Assembly (NCBI GenBank): GCA_001730085.1
Contig: MDLB01000070.1
Coordinates: forward strand, 1-16,421
DNA: 16,421 nt
DNA from: PVC group bacterium (ex Bugula neritina AB1)
GTDB lineage: Bacteria > GCA-001730085
Direction of reading: 5' to 3'
Within the stretch, counting starts at the first letter, position 1. The number at the start of each line of letters is the position of its first letter. A program made the position numbers and the translations under genes. This document shows, one piece after another, positions 10,301 through 16,300 of the stretch. Below the pieces are notes generated by a model, which saw nothing but the letters and a program-made list of their open reading frames with translations, was not told the origin of the DNA and did no database searches.

Positions 10301-13300
10301 CCTCGCCAACTTTTGAAAATGGTGAAAATCTTAATATTAATCTCATGGAAAACACTTCTGCGGATACAGTGATTCATGATGCACAGGCGAAAGATGACGC
10401 AACATCAGAGGCAGATGCAAGAGTTACATATACCTTAGAGGACGGGTTGGATTCTGATAAAGTCACGCTGGATGAAGCCGGAAACATACGTCTTAAAGAA
10501 AGTGCGGATAGAGAAACAAAAGATCGATATGAAATCAATATCGTTGCTCAAGATGATCAGGGAATGGAAACGGTTCAAAATGTGATCGTGAATATTCTCG
10601 ATGAAGATGAAGCCCCTCTTTTTGCTGAGGATACAGAAAGCGAATTTTCGGTAATAGAGAATACTAGTGAAGGCTTTGTGATCTATGATATTCAGAGTCA
10701 AGACGAGGGAAAAACTGTCGATGAAGGCGTGTCCTATAAATTGGAAGGTGGAGGGGATGTTTTTGAAATAGATACAGAGAATGGTCAGATTTTTTTGAAA
10801 GGTCGTCCTGATTTTGAGACAAAAGATATATATGACTTAACAGTTATAGCGATAGATGAGAGTCAAAAAGAAACAGAAAAGTCTTTAAAGATTAGTGTCC
10901 GAAACTTAGAAGAAGTGGACTTGATTGAAGCAGAAGAGGGTGTGCAGCAAGAAAATGTTAGTATCTGCAATGCCAGTGACATTACGAGCGGTGTGGGTTT
11001 TGAATTAAATATGGCAGCGCCTCTAGATAATGTGGTAAACAAAATCAAAATTGTTTTGTCAGGAGACGGATTAGAAGTTGAACATGACAAAATAGAAATG
11101 GATATTGAAATAGATGCCGTCACAGAAACGATTGTTCATGGATTGGAAGTTTCTCTTAATAGTGACCAAGAATTTTCGAACATCACAGTCGGAGGAGTAG
11201 AGGGAGTAGACTGTTTTTATCGTAAAGAAGGTCAATCTTTTGAAATCATTAAAAGCGAAGGTCAATCTTTTTTAGGGTGGGAAGTCAAAGGAGTTATAGA
11301 AGCCTTAGAGCTAAAAAACGATAGTGAAAATCCTAAAGATGGAGAGCGAAAAATCGGTATCAGCTATATCAATGAAGCTGGTCATGAGGGAGAGATTTCT
11401 TTTGCTTCAATAGATGTGTATGCGTCTGCACCGATAGTTGAGATGGCTGTTGATAATGTTGAGGATGAAGTTACGAAGGGTACGGTTGAATATACATTGA
11501 GTTTTAGCCGTGAAATGAGTGAGTCTTTTGACGCAGAAGATATAGAAATCCTCAATGAAGAAGGCGAAGCGATTGATAGGTCGACATGGGAGATAAGTGA
11601 TCCTGTTACAGAAAACTTTAAAGAGTGGAAGTTTCTTGTGACACCTCCCCAGGGAGAAATAGATACGAATGCTATTAAGATAAAAATTTTAGAAGGAAGT
11701 GTTGAAGATATTTACGGGAACGGGAATGCGGAATTTATTCAAGAAGTCTCTAGTCAAAGCGTTGATACCACAGCACCCGTTTTTGAAGGTGGAGCAAATG
11801 CAAGCGTGGATTTCGTTGAAAATGCTTCAAGAGACAAAGTGGTTTATGATGCGCAGACGAGAGATGATGCAACATCAGAAATAGATGCAAAGATCACGTA
11901 TAGATTACAAGAAGGTTTGGATGCAGATAAAGTTGAACTGGATGAAGAGGGTAAGGTACGTCTTAAAGAAAGTGCGGATAGAGAAACAAAAGATCGTTAT
12001 GAAGTTAATATCGTTGCTGCAGATGACCAGGGAATGGAAACAGTTCAAAATGTCATCGTGACGATCCTCGATGAAGATGAGACTCCATTATTTGCCGAAG
12101 ATATAGCTGATTCCGTAACTGTTGCTGAAAATACTCTTGAAGGAACCGTGATTTATGATGTTCAAAGTAAGGATGATGGCAAAGAGATAGACGAAGGAGT
12201 GACTTATAGCTTAGAAGGAGATTCTGAGGAATTAGATCTTTTTGGTATCGATGCTGAAAGTGGAGAAATCTTTTTAAAAAGTCGCCCTGACTATGAAGTA
12301 AAAGAGACATATGCCTTTACCGTTGTCGCAAAAGATGTGAATGGTAATGAGAGTTCTAAAAGTTTTCAAGTGGATATCAAGAATCTAGAAGAGGTTGACT
12401 TAGAAGGCACAAAAGAGGGTGTACAAGTAAGATATGAAACAGTTGCGAATGTGCAAAATCTTTTTGAGGGTATCAAATTCGGTTTTGATATCGAAGAGGT
12501 TGATGCGACAAATATAGATTGTTTAAAAGTATCTTTTTCGGGAGAGGGTCTAGATGTTTTTAATGATAAGGTCTATATAGAAAGAAGTATCTCTTTGAAT
12601 GAAGATCAAAGCTTTAGAGGTAACTGGTCTGGCTATACGTATCTATATGAGCAAGAGACAAAGACTTTGACGATTAGAAATACAGGAGGAGAGGCCTTTT
12701 CTGCTTCTCAGATCAAATACTTACTCGAAGAGATGAAGCTTGAGAATAAAACAATAGAGCCAAAAGATGGCGATCGTGTTGCAATGATCAGCTATATTGA
12801 TCAAGCAGGAGATGAAGGCGAGTCTGCTTTTGCAACAATTGAGGCACACACCATTCTTCCTGCGGTTAAAAGTATCATAGATAGTGTTGAAGAAGACGTG
12901 ACTCTAGGTGAAGTTGAGTACACGATAGAGTTTAATCGCAGTATTGGAGAGAGCTTAACAGCAGATGTCATAGACTTGGTTGATGAGTCTGGCAATGTTT
13001 TAGATAGAGATTCTTGGGAGATCGGCACTCCTCAGACAGAAAATGGTGTCCTATGGACATTGACCGTAACTCCTCTTGAGGAGCAGGTTGATACAAGTTC
13101 TGTTTGTCTAAAGATAGATGAAGGGAAGGTTCAAGATCTCTATGGGAATCCTAATGTTGCTTTTCTTCAAGAAATTTCTTCTCAAAGTTTTGACACAACC
13201 TCGCCAACTTTTGAAAATGGTGAAAATCTTAATATTAATCTCATGGAAAACACTTCTGCGGATACAGTGATTCATGATGCACAGGCGAAAGATGACGCAA

Positions 13301-16300
13301 CATCAGAGGCAGATGCAAGAGTTACATATACCTTAGAGGACGGGTTGGATTCTGATAAAGTCACGCTGGATGAAGCCGGAAACATACGTCTTAAAGAAAG
13401 TGCGGATAGAGAAACAAAAGATCGATATGAAATCAATATCGTTGCTCAAGATGATCAGGGAATGGAAACGGTTCAAAATGTGATCGTGAATATTCTCGAT
13501 GAAGATGAAGCCCCTCTTTTTGCTGAGGATACAGAAAGCGAATTTTCGGTAATAGAGAATACTAGTGAAGGCTTTGTGATCTATGATATTCAGAGTCAAG
13601 ACGAGGGAAAAACTGTCGATGAAGGCGTGTCCTATAAATTGGAAGGTGGAGGGGATGTTTTTGAAATAGATACAGAGAATGGTCAGATTTTTTTGAAAGG
13701 TCGTCCTGATTTTGAGACAAAAGATATATATGACTTAACAGTTATAGCGATAGATGAGAGTCAAAAAGAAACAGAAAAGTCTTTAAAGATTAGTGTCCGA
13801 AACTTAGAAGAAGTGGACTTGATTGAAGCAGAAGAGGGTGTGCAGCAAGAAAATGTTAGTATCTGCAATGCCAGTGACATTACGAGCGGTGTGGGTTTTG
13901 AATTAAATATGGCAGCGCCTCTAGATAATGTGGTAAACAAAATCAAAATTGTTTTGTCAGGAGACGGATTAGAAGTTGAACATGACAAAATAGAAATGGA
14001 TATTGAAATAGATGCCGTCACAGAAACGATTGTTCATGGATTGGAAGTTTCTCTTAATAGTGACCAAGAATTTTCGAACATCACAGTCGGAGGAGTAGAG
14101 GGAGTAGACTGTTTTTATCGTAAAGAAGGTCAATCTTTTGAAATCATTAAAAGCGAAGGTCAATCTTTTTTAGGGTGGGAAGTCAAAGGAGTTATAGAAG
14201 CCTTAGAGCTAAAAAACGATAGTGAAAATCCTAAAGATGGAGAGCGAAAAATCGGTATCAGCTATATCAATGAAGCTGGTCATGAGGGAGAGATTTCTTT
14301 TGCTTCAATAGATGTGTATGCGTCTGCACCGATAGTTGAGATGGCTGTTGATAATGTTGAGGATGAAGTTACGAAGGGTACGGTTGAATATACATTGAGT
14401 TTTAGCCGTGAAATGAGTGAGTCTTTTGACGCAGAAGATATAGAAATCCTCAATGAAGAAGGCGAAGCGATTGATAGGTCGACATGGGAGATAAGTGATC
14501 CTGTTACAGAAAACTTTAAAGAGTGGAAGTTTCTTGTGACACCTCCCCAGGGAGAAATAGATACGAATGCTATTAAGATAAAAATTTTAGAAGGAAGTGT
14601 TGAAGATATTTACGGGAACGGGAATGCGGAATTTATTCAAGAAGTCTCTAGTCAAAGCGTTGATACCACAGCACCCGTTTTTGAAGGTGGAGCAAATGCA
14701 AGCGTGGATTTCGTTGAAAATGCTTCAAGAGACAAAGTGGTTTATGATGCGCAGACGAGAGATGATGCAACATCAGAAATAGATGCAAAGATCACGTATA
14801 GATTACAAGAAGGTTTGGATGCAGATAAAGTTGAACTGGATGAAGAGGGTAAGGTACGTCTTAAAGAAAGTGCGGATAGAGAAACAAAAGATCGTTATGA
14901 AGTTAATATCGTTGCTGCAGATGACCAGGGAATGGAAACAGTTCAAAATGTCATCGTGACGATCCTCGATGAAGATGAGACTCCATTATTTGCCGAAGAT
15001 ATAGCTGATTCCGTAACTGTTGCTGAAAATACTCTTGAAGGAACCGTGATTTATGATGTTCAAAGTAAGGATGATGGCAAAGAGATAGACGAAGGAGTGA
15101 CTTATAGCTTAGAAGGAGATTCTGAGGAATTAGATCTTTTTGGTATCGATGCTGAAAGTGGAGAAATCTTTTTAAAAAGTCGCCCTGACTATGAAGTAAA
15201 AGAGACATATGCCTTTACCGTTGTCGCAAAAGATGTGAATGGTAATGAGAGTTCTAAAAGTTTTCAAGTGGATATCAAGAATCTAGAAGAGGTTGACTTA
15301 GAAGGCACAAAAGAGGGTGTACAAGTAAGATATGAAACAGTTGCGAATGTGCAAAATCTTTTTGAGGGTATCAAATTCGGTTTTGATATCGAAGAGGTTG
15401 ATGCGACAAATATAGATTGTTTAAAAGTATCTTTTTCGGGAGAGGGTCTAGATGTTTTTAATGATAAGGTCTATATAGAAAGAAGTATCTCTTTGAATGA
15501 AGATCAAAGCTTTAGAGGTAACTGGTCTGGCTATACGTATCTATATGAGCAAGAGACAAAGACTTTGACGATTAGAAATACAGGAGGAGAGGCCTTTTCT
15601 GCTTCTCAGATCAAATACTTACTCGAAGAGATGAAGCTTGAGAATAAAACAATAGAGCCAAAAGATGGCGATCGTGTTGCAATGATCAGCTATATTGATC
15701 AAGCAGGAGATGAAGGTGAGCCTGCTTTTGCAACAATTGAGGCACACACCATTCTTCCTGCGGTTAAAAGTATCATAGATAGTGTTGAAGAAGACGTGAC
15801 TCTAGGTGAAGTTGAGTACACGATAGAGTTTAATCGCAGTGTTGGAGAGAGCTTGACAGCAGATGTCATAGAGTTGGTTGATGAGTCTGGCAATGTTTTA
15901 GATAGAGATTCTTGGGAGATCGGAACGCCTCAGACAGAAGATGGAGTCAAGTGGACCTTGAGCGTAAAAGCTCTTGAAGGTAAAGTTGATACAACAGCTG
16001 TTCGATTGGGTATCGCAGAAGGAAAGATCCAGGATCTCTATGGGAATCCAAATGCTGGTTTTATTCAAGAGAGTTCTTCTCAAAGTTTTGATGTGACAGC
16101 GCCCTCTTTTGAAAATGGTGAAAATGTGAGTGTTGACCTTGTGGAAAACACATCCGTGGATACAGTGGTTTACGACGCACAGGGCAAAGATGACGCAAAT
16201 TCAGAAGCGGACGAAAGAGTTACATATACCTTAGAAGAAGGTTTGGACGCAGATAAAGTCACGCTGGATGAATCCGGAAACGTACGTCTTAAAGAAAGTG

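Noticed and set aside
11227-11271. 15-base direct repeat GAAGGTCAATCTTTT within module A of unit 7
   Set aside because: It gives EGQSF twice. The flanking strands align with ordinary, non-duplicated strands in other A modules, so this looks like chance similarity rather than a local duplication.
11699-11884. Plus-strand 61-codon frame, repeated at 14597-14782
   Set aside because: Out-of-frame shadow inside the giant coding sequence; the main frame has clear domain homology at the same place.
10435-14163. Minus-strand frames of 64-88 codons that recur identically 2,898 bp apart (for example 10435-10701 and 13333-13599)
   Set aside because: They are antisense shadows of the giant gene. Their repetition comes only from the tandem duplication, and their codon pattern and starts do not suggest genes.
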